A stretch of DNA of 39,731 bases from a virus, in IMG/VR virus record IMGVR_UViG_3300035097_000032, positions 1 to 39,731 of that record, one strand, 5' to 3'. Both the position numbers and the translations under genes were made by a program. The notes beneath the pieces are model-generated. The model was given only the letters and a program-made list of their open reading frames with translations. It ran no database searches and was not told the DNA's origin. Shown here piece after piece: positions 9,409-16,624 of the stretch; position 1 is the first letter of the stretch, and each line of letters opens with the position of its first letter.

Positions 9409-9825
9409 TTAACCCTGTTCCTTTTCTTCTGTTTCCTCTCCCGATTTTTCGTCAGAGGGTGTTTCCGCAGCATCAGCGCCGTCCGCGGCTTTTGCCGGCA
9501 GCTTGGCAGCTTGCAGAATCGCTTCGGCAACGGCTTTTTTATCGGCGAGTTTTTCCGGCTCGCTGATATTAAATTCCTTCGCCTTGGCATTGAGAACGTC
9601 GCGTTTGAGCTTCATCAAGCTGGCTAAAGTCATAGCCTCCGGCTCGGTTTCTTCAAACTCGACAAAATAATCGTATGAGCGCAAAAGCACGTCGGCCCAT
9701 TTCTTTTCGATATGGAAAGGCGCGTCTGACGGCTTGAACGTTCGTGAAAAATCCATCCCGATTTCGATTGTAAAATCGACTTTCGGCGCGTTTGCTGATA
9801 AAGCTAAAGTTTTTGTTTTAGACAT
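9409..9825 (-). CDS. Phage structural-region protein with HeH/LEM-like C-terminal helix pair
   Basis: A 138-residue protein with a conserved-looking N-terminal half (MSKTKTLALSANAPKVDF) and a middle segment DVLNAKAKEFNISEPEKL, followed by KKAVAEAIL, which resembles a HeH/LEM/SAP-type helix-extended loop-helix. The last 35 residues are a low-complexity Ala/Glu/Lys tail. AGGGAG lies about seven bases before the ATG. It sits between a tail-terminator candidate and the tail tube. HeH-type modules bind DNA or proteins and are frequent as small add-ons in phage head and tail genes. A second such module is at 11518-11919. The exact role is unknown. Confidence 0.6.
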   Translation of the reverse strand: MSKTKTLALSANAPKVDFTIEIGMDFSRTFKPSDAPFHIEKKWADVLLRSYDYFVEFEETEPEAMTLASLMKLKRDVLNAKAKEFNISEPEKLADKKAVAEAILQAAKLPAKAADGADAAETPSDEKSGEETEEKEQG

Positions 9826-9834
9826 ATTTTCTCC

Positions 9835-10329
9835 CTAACAACGATGAATATTGACGACTAACTGGCCGCCGCCGAAATGCAGAAAACCGCCTGCATCGAT
9901 TAAACCGATTGGGCGAAACTCGACGTATTCGGTCGTCACCTCGTCCTCTTCATCTTCAAATTCCCAGACGGGACTTTCCGTATCCAAATCAGCCAGCCGC
10001 CGGGCGATTCTCTCAATCGTCAGCTGCCAATCGTCCTCACTATTTTCGGCTTCAGTTCCGGCAACGTAGCCTTTGAAGCCGAGAATTTCAAAAATATACT
10101 GCTCGAACGGGACGCTCTTGCTCCGCGGCTTGTAACCAGTCCGGCGTGCGATAAAAGCCAGCGTAACCGGCGTCATTTCGCCGTTGATTTCAACTTCGTG
10201 CGTGAAATGTCCCGCCCATTTCGAGCGGTCGCCGGTAAAAGGATTGCGGCGGATTTTCCTGGCGGTCGGGCAAATCGCCCAGATTTCCGCGAGAATTTTT
10301 TCCCTTACCTTTTTTTCCGTTAACGCCAT
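9835..10329 (-). CDS. Putative tail terminator / tail-completion protein
   Basis: A 164-residue protein beginning with a basic helix (MALTEKKVREKILAEIW) and containing a long acidic stretch (EFEDEEDEVTTEYVEF). Its start overlaps the previous gene's end by ten bases. Its slot, after the gp10-like gene and before the tail tube, is where siphoviruses carry the tail terminator that caps the tube, and size and mixed alpha/beta character are compatible. No diagnostic motif is visible, so the call is positional. The two cysteines near the ends (CPTARK and the final residue) do not form a metal-site pattern. Confidence 0.5.
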   Translation of the reverse strand: MALTEKKVREKILAEIWAICPTARKIRRNPFTGDRSKWAGHFTHEVEINGEMTPVTLAFIARRTGYKPRSKSVPFEQYIFEILGFKGYVAGTEAENSEDDWQLTIERIARRLADLDTESPVWEFEDEEDEVTTEYVEFRPIGLIDAGGFLHFGGGQLVVNIHRC

Positions 10330-10721
10330 TCTTCTTCCATCCGGCCTTCGACTTTTTCAGCGATTTCCGGTATTGCCAGCTCAACAGCGGGCTCGGTAAA
10401 CGGCCGGTCGCGTTTTTCCTGCAAAATATTGCCGTAATCGATATCGGAATTGATTTGCGCTTCGTCCATCGAAAGCGCGATGACATCGAAGGAGCCGACT
10501 AAATCTTTCGAGTTAATTCCCGGCGCTTCGCCTTCCTCTGAGGCCGGTCGAACGGTGTTGTCGCGGTGCTTATACGGATTGCCGTGTTTCGGCTCGTTCA
10601 TCAAACCGACGATTTTCTCGTGAATAATTTCCGCGCCTTCATACGCGACGCCCGCGAGCATCACGTCGACATCGACGACGGCGAAAGGATTAAACTGAAC
10701 CTCGGCTGAAAAAAAACTCAT
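10320..10721 (-). CDS. HK97 gp10-like head-tail completion protein
   Basis: A protein of 133 residues from the ATG at 10721. An earlier in-frame start would run through the neighbouring gene and is rejected. The central part, VAYEGAEIIHEKIVGLMNEP followed by a Lys/Arg/Pro-rich stretch and NSKDLVGSFDV, follows the HK97 gp10 family layout: an alpha helix, then a loop with a proline-rich turn and a short strand. Such proteins join connector and tail or complete the tail. Context fits: head-tail joining genes lie on one side and the terminator candidate on the other. The assignment to gp10 is moderate; the exact subfamily is uncertain. Confidence 0.55.
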   Translation of the reverse strand: MSFFSAEVQFNPFAVVDVDVMLAGVAYEGAEIIHEKIVGLMNEPKHGNPYKHRDNTVRPASEEGEAPGINSKDLVGSFDVIALSMDEAQINSDIDYGNILQEKRDRPFTEPAVELAIPEIAEKVEGRMEEEWR

Positions 10722-10725
10722 CGTA

Positions 10726-11097
10726 TTACTCCGGCGAGAAGCTCTGGCCTGTGCGTTTGTAGGAAAGTTTCCACCACGGCTCTTCGCCTTCGGGCGGAAC
10801 TTTGCCGTCGCCGCCTTCGCCGTCATCATCCTGCAGCTCGTAAACTCGGCCGCTGACGCTGAAATAGCCGGACAGTTCGAGCTTTTTGGCGAAATCCGTA
10901 TCCGGCGCGGCAACCAGAAGTTTTTTCTGTTTGGTGTCGAGATACCAGCCGCCGCTGATTTCAAGCTTTACGCTGAAAACTTCTTCGTCGCCGTCGCCGG
11001 CGAGCAGATAGCAAACCGGGCTTTCCGGATAGAAAATCTCGCGCAGGGCGTCGAATTCCAGCTTTTTCGCAGCGATAATTTCACCAAGAATCGACAT
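10726..11097 (-). CDS. Putative head closure / head-tail joining protein
   Basis: A 123-residue protein opening with MSILGEIIAAKKLEFDALRE, then a beta-rich middle (EEVFSVKLEISGGWYLD) and a Gly/Asp/Glu-rich C-terminal region. It lies four bases from the next gene inside the set of short head-tail genes between capsid and tail tube. Head-closure (stopper) proteins have this size and position, but no family signature is recognised. The call is by position only. Confidence 0.45.
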   Translation of the reverse strand: MSILGEIIAAKKLEFDALREIFYPESPVCYLLAGDGDEEVFSVKLEISGGWYLDTKQKKLLVAAPDTDFAKKLELSGYFSVSGRVYELQDDDGEGGDGKVPPEGEEPWWKLSYKRTGQSFSPE

Positions 11098-11111
11098 ATT
11101 TACCCTGATTT

Positions 11112-11453
11112 TTACCAGCTATAGCCGATTGGAACGCTGCACGTTTCGCTGCTGCCGGTTTGATTTTCGTCGCCGTATTGTTCGGTCAGCTCGGACAACC
11201 CGAGACGAACGCGAACGCGATTGCGAATTTCCATTCGCGTTCTTCCGGGGTCGATATCGACGCCGCTTCGACCGCCTTTCAGCCGCGTAAATTGATTTTT
11301 TACGCTGCTCCAAGCAGTAATATCGGCAAGCATCGCCGCCCACTGTTCATCATTCAAAGAACTGATGCGCTCCTGCGCGTCGGCAAAAGAAGAGAGTTTG
11401 GCGATTTCCCGCACAGTCTCGGTTTGTTCATTTGTCGGCGTCGGTGTCGGCAT
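11112..11453 (-). CDS. Putative head-tail connector (adaptor)
   Basis: A 113-residue protein with a Thr/Pro-rich first ten residues, then helical segments (SFADAQERISSLNDEQWAAM and a later RNRVRVRLGLSEL). All-helical small proteins directly downstream of the capsid genes are usually the gp6-type adaptor that docks under the portal. The basic helix near residues 70-90 could contact portal or DNA. No motif is diagnostic. The 64 bases between it and the upstream gene hold no other ORF. Confidence 0.45.
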   Translation of the reverse strand: MPTPTPTNEQTETVREIAKLSSFADAQERISSLNDEQWAAMLADITAWSSVKNQFTRLKGGRSGVDIDPGRTRMEIRNRVRVRLGLSELTEQYGDENQTGSSETCSVPIGYSW

Positions 11454-11517
11454 CTAAAATTAAAAAGTTCCGCGGAAAGCGCGAATCGCCTGCACGACCC
11501 GCGCCCGCGTAAAAAAA

Positions 11518-11919
11518 CTACTGCTTATTTCCTTCGGCGCTCATAATCGCCTGAATGATGGTGGCTTTCGTATCGGCCTGGGCAACCTCGATGCTGAAAC
11601 CTTTTGTATTCAATTCGTCGACGATGCCGAGCAGATTGGGTTTGTTTTCTTTCTCCAGGTCGCTTTGCTTGTAGCCGGTCGCCGATTCCGACGGCGGCTC
11701 GCTGGTCTGGCTGCCGGTCGAAGCGTCGCCGATTTCAAGAGCCGCGCTGAGCTTGGCCGACGTCCAATTGCCCGAAAGTATTTCGCGCGTGATGAAGCCG
11801 TCCAGCTCTTCCTGCGTGAAATTCGCGGAAATTTCATCGACGTCGATGTAGGTTTTCTGTTTGCCGTCTTCGCCGACGACGCTCAGGCCTCTAATTACTT
11901 CTCGATTATCTTTTGGCAT
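11518..11919 (-). CDS. Capsid-downstream protein with HeH/LEM-like C-terminus
   Basis: A 133-residue protein directly after the major capsid gene, with AAGGAG eight bases before its ATG. Residues 1-60 are mixed alpha/beta, 65-85 a Ser/Thr/Glu linker, and 95-130 (NLLGIVDELNTKGFSIEVAQ then TKATIIQAIM) look like a HeH/LEM/Rho-N-type helix pair. The same kind of module ends the protein at 9409-9825. Proteins in this slot may be minor head proteins. Its ribosome binding site lies just after the U-run of the capsid terminator, so it is expressed by readthrough. The function is not known. Confidence 0.5.
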   Translation of the reverse strand: MPKDNREVIRGLSVVGEDGKQKTYIDVDEISANFTQEELDGFITREILSGNWTSAKLSAALEIGDASTGSQTSEPPSESATGYKQSDLEKENKPNLLGIVDELNTKGFSIEVAQADTKATIIQAIMSAEGNKQ

Positions 11920-11932
11920 AAAAATTCTCCTT

Positions 11933-11982
11933 AAAAAATCAGCTTCAGGGCGGAGGATTTTTACCCGCCGCCCGCCGGCTGA
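11933..11982 (-). terminator. Intrinsic terminator after the capsid gene
   Basis: Just downstream of the capsid stop the minus-strand transcript can form an outer TCAGC/GCTGA stem around a GGGCGG/CCGCCC stem, followed by six Us. The AAGGAG of the next gene starts right after the U-run. It probably acts as a partial terminator that keeps capsid mRNA more abundant than the genes beyond. Confidence 0.5.
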
Positions 11983-11984
11983 AA

Positions 11985-13034
11985 TTAGCTCATGATACCC
12001 GTATCGGTCGTGTAGATTTTCTCGTCGGTCGGAATCGGCAGAGCGTCGAGCTGCGCTTGCAGCTTCAAAGCTTTGTCGTCGTTTTCGGCGAAGTGAAAAA
12101 CGGATACGCCGCGGACGTCGATTTTCGCGTCGGGAACTAGCGTGGAAAGGTCCTGCGCGCGCGAGACCGGAGCGAACGGTGTTTTGCCGACCATGCCGCC
12201 GACCGGAACAACCGCGATATAGCTTTCGTCGAAATATCGTTTTTTCTCCGTGCGTGTACCGCCGTCAACGAAAAAGTCGCCCGTTTCGTTGTTTTCGATA
12301 AAAACGATATTCAAACCGGTTCGATTACGAATTTCCTTGTAAAACTCTTCGTAACCCATACGCTGGCCGTTTGCCAGCGCCGGCGCGTCGTCGAAAATCG
12401 CCTGGATGACGGTTGCCGAGCTCATTACGCCGAGAATTCCGCCTTTGACATATGTTTTCGCGACTTTGAGCCACGCGATGAATTTGCCGAACGCGCCGGA
12501 AGTCCAGGGCGAAACGGCGACGGTCTGGCGCGCAACATCGATGCCGAAAGAAGTCCGGTAAAACTTTTTCGACTGCGCGTCATACTGGTCGATGTAGCCT
12601 TTAAGCCACGCGTCCATCGCGTCTTTTTCGAGCGTTCTCCAAGCCGCCATCGCGAGCGTGTCGCCGCGTTCCGGGATTGTTACCTTGAGCTGCTCGACCA
12701 TCAACTGCTGGTTGTTCAGAAATCTCTCTCTGAGCGCCACCAGCTCCTGTTCGTGAATCAGGTCTTCGGTTTCAATCGGGATGATGTTAATTTTCCGCGT
12801 GTCCGGCGTGATAATCGGAATGCGCCGGCCGTGAGCGTCCCATTCGCGGCGCGCGCCGACCGGGCGGAAATCCTTCGTAATCAAATCGGTCACGTCGTGC
12901 GTTTGAACGTCGACGCGCGGGAAAAGCGTCGACCATTTGAGCGTGCCGTTGTCCGTCGGGTCGAGCATTTGCACTCTGACCGTGAGAGCAGCAGCAGTTA
13001 ATTTTTTGACTTTTTCAATCCAAGATAACTTCAT
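11985..13034 (-). CDS. Major capsid protein (lambda gpE-like, HK97 fold)
   Basis: A 349-residue protein, the usual length for a lambda E-type capsid protein. It has the family layout: N-terminal arm, then DVTDLITKDFRPVGARREWD and RRIPIITPDTRK, a long helical spine (ELVALRERFLNNQQLMVEQL), DAMDAWLKGYID, and a C-terminal A-domain with VVPVGGMVGKTPFAPVSRAQ. AAGGAG lies ten bases before the ATG. Gene order scaffold, decoration protein, capsid is typical. A terminator follows. No head maturation protease is seen in the window, and the N-terminus shows no long delta domain, which fits a separate scaffold without cleavage. Confidence 0.85.
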   Translation of the reverse strand: MKLSWIEKVKKLTAAALTVRVQMLDPTDNGTLKWSTLFPRVDVQTHDVTDLITKDFRPVGARREWDAHGRRIPIITPDTRKINIIPIETEDLIHEQELVALRERFLNNQQLMVEQLKVTIPERGDTLAMAAWRTLEKDAMDAWLKGYIDQYDAQSKKFYRTSFGIDVARQTVAVSPWTSGAFGKFIAWLKVAKTYVKGGILGVMSSATVIQAIFDDAPALANGQRMGYEEFYKEIRNRTGLNIVFIENNETGDFFVDGGTRTEKKRYFDESYIAVVPVGGMVGKTPFAPVSRAQDLSTLVPDAKIDVRGVSVFHFAENDDKALKLQAQLDALPIPTDEKIYTTDTGIMS

Positions 13035-13048
13035 TGCTTTTGTTCTCC

Positions 13049-13795
13049 TTATAATGCGGTCAGACGCAAGCCGCTGTTTTTAATCGCGGCCAGCTCAACA
13101 GCTGTCAACGACCGGCCGAGGTTGTCCTCGACGATCGAACGATTCACCGTCGCAATCGTCGCGCACGCCACCAGCGGGTCATTCGTGATGCTGCTCAGTG
13201 AAGTGTTCGAGGCGGCGATTTTCGTCGGTGAAATAACCATAACTGCGTCATCGGGCGCAACTCCCGCAGTCGAATTGGTTGAATTAGACGCGGCCGTAAT
13301 TCCGGTAACCGGCGACTGCTGCGCGTGCGCTAAATTCAACGAAATGTCATTCGGGCCGATTGTCTTGGCCGTTAAGCTGTAATTCGCGCCCGCGCCGCCG
13401 ACCGTGTAATAATCGGTAACTCTGGAATCAGCGCCAAGGGCTGTGCGGATTTTTCCGCCGATAGCCGCGGCATTGTCCGTATCGGCGACGGCGACGAGAA
13501 TTTCAATCGGTTCTTCATACAACTCGGAAGTAATCGTAACTTTTACGTTTCCGGCTCCGTTCGCTGTACCGACAACCGTTTGCGTTTCAACCTGCGCTGT
13601 TCCGTTCGGAGAACCGAAAGCGCCGCCATGCGATGGCAGCACGACACCCGGCTTCAAAATTCCGTCCTCATCAACCTGCGATGTCGAGAGCAGCGAAACA
13701 TCCACTTTTACGTGAATAACGTTGCCCCCGAGGTTGCTGAGAAACGGGGAGGCGTAAGCCGTTCCGCCCGTAGTTTTTTCAATCAAAAGTGGCAT
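13049..13795 (-). CDS. Head decoration protein with inserted domain
   Basis: A 248-residue protein between scaffold and capsid genes, the lambda gpD position. Residues 1-65 (MPLLIEKTTGGTAYASPFLS, then DGILKPGVVLPSHGG) and 180-248 (PDDAVMVISPTKIAASN to the end) read like the two halves of a decoration protein. Residues about 66-178 are a separate beta-rich unit with VAVADTDNAAAIGGKIRTAL and a YTVGGAGANYSLTAK pattern, a small module often seen repeated in phage surface proteins. The simplest reading is a capsid-stabilising protein carrying a surface-displayed domain in a loop. The strong AGGAGA before the ATG fits high copy number. Family knowledge supports the slot; the split-domain reading is inference. 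Confidence 0.6.
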   Translation of the reverse strand: MPLLIEKTTGGTAYASPFLSNLGGNVIHVKVDVSLLSTSQVDEDGILKPGVVLPSHGGAFGSPNGTAQVETQTVVGTANGAGNVKVTITSELYEEPIEILVAVADTDNAAAIGGKIRTALGADSRVTDYYTVGGAGANYSLTAKTIGPNDISLNLAHAQQSPVTGITAASNSTNSTAGVAPDDAVMVISPTKIAASNTSLSSITNDPLVACATIATVNRSIVEDNLGRSLTAVELAAIKNSGLRLTAL

Positions 13796-13805
13796 AAAAT
13801 TTCTC

Positions 13806-14624
13806 CTATTTCGCTGTTGCCGGCGGCGGCGCGACGGGCTGGCCGCTCAGGGCGGCGAGTACCGACGCGTTGTCCGTTGGCTTCGCGGTATTCTGGTTTT
13901 TCATTTCCTCGCGAATTTCGTCGAATTCGTTTGTGCCTTTCGCCTTTTTGCCCGATTCCTGTTTGACCCACTTCTTACCGCTGCCCTGGCTTTCGCCCGG
14001 ATCGCCATCGCCATCGCCTGCGTCTTCGGCGGCGAACATATCGGCGAATTTGCTGAAAAAGTTGTCTTTTTCGAGAAATTCACCCAGCTTTTGCCGTTCC
14101 GTTTTGCCGTCTTTTTCCTGAACGACGTACCAGACTTCCGTCTCGTTTTTGTCGTCGTCCTTTTCCTTTTTGCTTTCGAATTTCAGTTTTTTGTCCTTCG
14201 CCAGCTCGACAAATTTATCGTTTAATTTGTTGGCCGCTGCGACGGTTTCAACCGTTTTTTCGTAATCGACAGCATCGAGTTTTCCTTGCAGTTCGTCGGC
14301 TTTGGTTTTCAAAGTCGGGATTTCACCGGCGGTCAATCCGGCCGTTTTCGCCGCATTGCCTAGCTCTTCCACGTCAGGGTCGACCGCGATTTTGCCGGTC
14401 GGAAGCGTTTTTGCTTCGGCGCGGGTCGCACGGTCCTCGGCTTTGCGCAAATCTTCTTTCAACGTGCGCTGCGTGTTTTCCAGGCTGACTTTGTTCTGGA
14501 TAATCGGAACATCATCATCAAGTTCGATAAGCTCCCATCTGCCGTCTCTTTCCTCGTATGCGTCAACGAGGCCGGCGGGAACGTCTTCTTTTTTCGCGTA
14601 AAAATGTTTAAGTTTTTTTGGCAT
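13806..14624 (-). CDS. Capsid scaffolding protein
   Basis: A 272-residue, highly charged, coiled-coil protein (heptads around 45-75 and 85-140) with almost no hydrophobic core, a Gly/Asp linker near 205-220 and a basic C-terminal region, placed directly before decoration and capsid genes. This is the usual form of a phage scaffold, which templates the procapsid and then leaves. No Ser-protease or ClpP-type motif is seen, so it is not a protease-scaffold fusion. The gene follows the second copy of the promoter/leader/terminator module, which separates it from portal. No strong ribosome binding site precedes the ATG. Confidence 0.7.
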   Translation of the reverse strand: MPKKLKHFYAKKEDVPAGLVDAYEERDGRWELIELDDDVPIIQNKVSLENTQRTLKEDLRKAEDRATRAEAKTLPTGKIAVDPDVEELGNAAKTAGLTAGEIPTLKTKADELQGKLDAVDYEKTVETVAAANKLNDKFVELAKDKKLKFESKKEKDDDKNETEVWYVVQEKDGKTERQKLGEFLEKDNFFSKFADMFAAEDAGDGDGDPGESQGSGKKWVKQESGKKAKGTNEFDEIREEMKNQNTAKPTDNASVLAALSGQPVAPPPATAK

Positions 14625-14683
14625 ATTCTTTTGAATTGTCCGGGATAAATTGGCTTTTGCCTGTGGATTTTGCGCTTTTGCGC

Positions 14684-14735
14684 GGAAAATAAAAACGCCG
14701 TGTAAGCTCTATTTTTCAAGAGCTTACACGGCGTT
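14684..14735 (-). terminator. Terminator/attenuator hairpin of module A
   Basis: A perfect 17-bp inverted repeat (arms 14694-14710 and 14719-14735) with an 8-base loop, followed on the minus-strand transcript by UUUAUUUU. It has the form of a strong intrinsic terminator. A candidate promoter (-35 at 14818-14813, -10 at 14795-14790) lies upstream in the same transcript, so RNA from it must pass this hairpin to reach the scaffold gene. A second, diverged copy is at 19731-19779. Confidence 0.75.
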
Positions 14736-14818
14736 ACTCGCGTTTTCTGCCCGAAATTGTTAGCGGGCAAACCAAATTTTTCAGATTCCAAAGTAAACGA
14801 TAAACGGAAAAAAAGCAA
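14684..14818 (-). repeat. Promoter-leader-terminator module, copy A
   Basis: One of two related intergenic units (the other is 19731-19861). Order on the minus strand: TTGCTT, 17 bases beginning TTTTT, TACTTTGG; an AT-rich stretch; a small hairpin with TGCCCG/CGGGCA arms (14748-14769); then the terminator hairpin. Both copies share the -35/-10 spacing of exactly 17, the TTTGCCC leader hairpin and the terminator stem. Copy A separates portal from scaffold. It probably starts or gates a capsid transcription unit. Confidence 0.65.
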
Positions 14819-14848
14819 GATAAAACGAAATATTTCGTAAAATTAGCA

Positions 14849-16612
14849 TCAAGCGCCCGCGCCAGCTCCTGCGCCCTGACCGCTATGACCGCCGCCCGAG
14901 TCGACGACGGTCATCTGGTCCAAAATCTGTTTTCGCTCGGCATCGTCCCTGTAGCCTGCAATTTTGAGTATCTCGTCATTCGGCAAGCCGACATTTTTCG
15001 CGAGATTCGCGACTTCCAATCGTTTTTTCATCAGGCTCAGTTGATAAAATTCACTTTCCTGAAGCCGCGCCACTTCCGCGTCAGGGTCTTCGATGCCGCG
15101 CCGGGCATGATAGGTTTCGACGGACATATAGCCGCTGTCGACGTCCTCGCGGTCGACTTTGACCTGTTCAGGGTCAACGGCGCCGGCGTCGACAATAGCA
15201 TTGAAATCGACACGAAAATTTTCGAATTCTTTCTCGCGCGTCGCGCCACCGCCGCCGGTCGTGTGAGCCGCCGCAAAGAGCAGGCCGACTTCCAGAATCC
15301 ATCTGCCGAGCGGGTCGGCCGCGGACTTTGAAGTTTTCAGCGATTTTTCGAATTCGGCGCGTCCTTCCTGTTTCGAAATGCCGGAAGCGTCAGTCATATC
15401 GTTGAGCTGCACGTGACTCTGTTTGGCGCGGCCGAGCATCGCCATTTTCAGCTTGTCGCGCCGCTTATCGAAAACATCCGACTGAACAGGGTCGACGATG
15501 ACGACATTGGCGGTGGCGTAGCCTACGAGCTTTCTCTGTTCACCTTCCGTGCCCTGATAAATCGGCGAGCCGCCCAGAAAAGTCGCCGACGAACCGCCGA
15601 TTTGAAGCGGAGCGTCTTCGGTCGTTTCGACAGTAGAGCCGTCCGTTCCGCGTCTTTTAACCGTTTTTTTTGGCCTCTGTGAATTGATAAAATATCGCTC
15701 TCGGCTGCCGGCGATGACGATGTTTTTCCCGCCCATCGTCCAAGTCAAATTCACCTGCTTCTGCTGCGAGCGAACCTGCTCATCAATCAGCGTCGAGCGC
15801 GAAAGCTCAAACATTAAAAGATTTCCGTCGAGCTTGAGCGGCTGAATTTCGGGCGGTGCTTCCTCAGAGTCGGCGGGCGGAATATAAGCCGCAATCGTCG
15901 GCAGAGTTTCCTGAGCGAATTCCAGCAAAGTCTGTTCTTCAAAAACTCTAAGACGAGTGTTGCCCTCTTTATCGAGAAAGGTCAGCTCTACCTTTTTATC
16001 GTCGCCGCCAGTCGCGAAGATTCCGAAAGGCTCGTTGCGTTCCGAATCGTAAAAAATGCCGGCGACGTCTGCGGGCAAAACCTCGAACTGAAGCATTTTC
16101 AGCGCGTCCGACAGATTCTTATGCGTTTGAATATTTCCCGATTCGTCCACAAACCCGGGCGGAACATATGCGCGGACGACGCATTTATCCTGAATCAGCG
16201 CGGTGGACAGGGCCTCGCGCAGCGTTCCGAGCATCTTCCGGTCGTTCCACCATTCGACGAGCGCGGCGACGGTTTCCCGAATCATTCGTTCCTGCGGAGT
16301 TTCCCCGTCGCCGGCGTTTCCATCCGGCTCGGCCGCCGCCATATCGACCAGATTCCAGTCCGGTTCGCGTGCGATGACGCCGTCCAGGTGTCGCTCCACG
16401 ATTTCGGCGATTACGTTTTCCGAGGTAAAAGCTTTTTGAATCGTGTCGATTATCTGCTGGCGATTCTCGACGTATAGCGGAGGCAGCGCCGGAAAGCCTT
16501 CGCCTTCCTGCCAGTGGTCTCCGTCGAGAAAAAGTTTATTTGCCTTGTGTCCCGCTGTGATGCGGTCTTGCAGCAATCGCTGCGCTTCGCCTAAAGTAAT
16601 GTTTTTATCCAT
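14849..16612 (-). CDS. Portal protein
   Basis: A 587-residue protein directly downstream of the large terminase. Portals form the dodecameric ring through which DNA enters the head. The family layout is visible: an N-terminal helical part with GDHWQEGEGFPALPP, WWNDRKMLGTLREALSTALI in the clip/stem-proximal region, and FEVLPADVAGIFYDSE. Helical stem and wing segments follow (KLKMAMLGRAKQSHVQL, then QEGRAEFEKSLKTSKSAADP), and a Gly/Ala-rich tail ends the protein. It looks like the SPP1 gp6-type branch. GAGGTG lies seven bases before the ATG and overlaps the terminase stop, so translation is coupled. The gene ends before module A. Confidence 0.85.
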   Translation of the reverse strand: MDKNITLGEAQRLLQDRITAGHKANKLFLDGDHWQEGEGFPALPPLYVENRQQIIDTIQKAFTSENVIAEIVERHLDGVIAREPDWNLVDMAAAEPDGNAGDGETPQERMIRETVAALVEWWNDRKMLGTLREALSTALIQDKCVVRAYVPPGFVDESGNIQTHKNLSDALKMLQFEVLPADVAGIFYDSERNEPFGIFATGGDDKKVELTFLDKEGNTRLRVFEEQTLLEFAQETLPTIAAYIPPADSEEAPPEIQPLKLDGNLLMFELSRSTLIDEQVRSQQKQVNLTWTMGGKNIVIAGSRERYFINSQRPKKTVKRRGTDGSTVETTEDAPLQIGGSSATFLGGSPIYQGTEGEQRKLVGYATANVVIVDPVQSDVFDKRRDKLKMAMLGRAKQSHVQLNDMTDASGISKQEGRAEFEKSLKTSKSAADPLGRWILEVGLLFAAAHTTGGGGATREKEFENFRVDFNAIVDAGAVDPEQVKVDREDVDSGYMSVETYHARRGIEDPDAEVARLQESEFYQLSLMKKRLEVANLAKNVGLPNDEILKIAGYRDDAERKQILDQMTVVDSGGGHSGQGAGAGAGA

Positions 16613-16624
16613 AAGTTTTACACC

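Noticed and set aside
10722-10964. N-terminal extension of the gp10-like gene.
   Set aside because: It would overlap the neighbouring head-tail gene almost fully; ATG at 10721 fits.
14694-14735. Integron attC-like palindrome.
   Set aside because: Flanks do not match the GTTRRRY/RYYYAAC core sites, and the U-run and upstream promoter fit a terminator.
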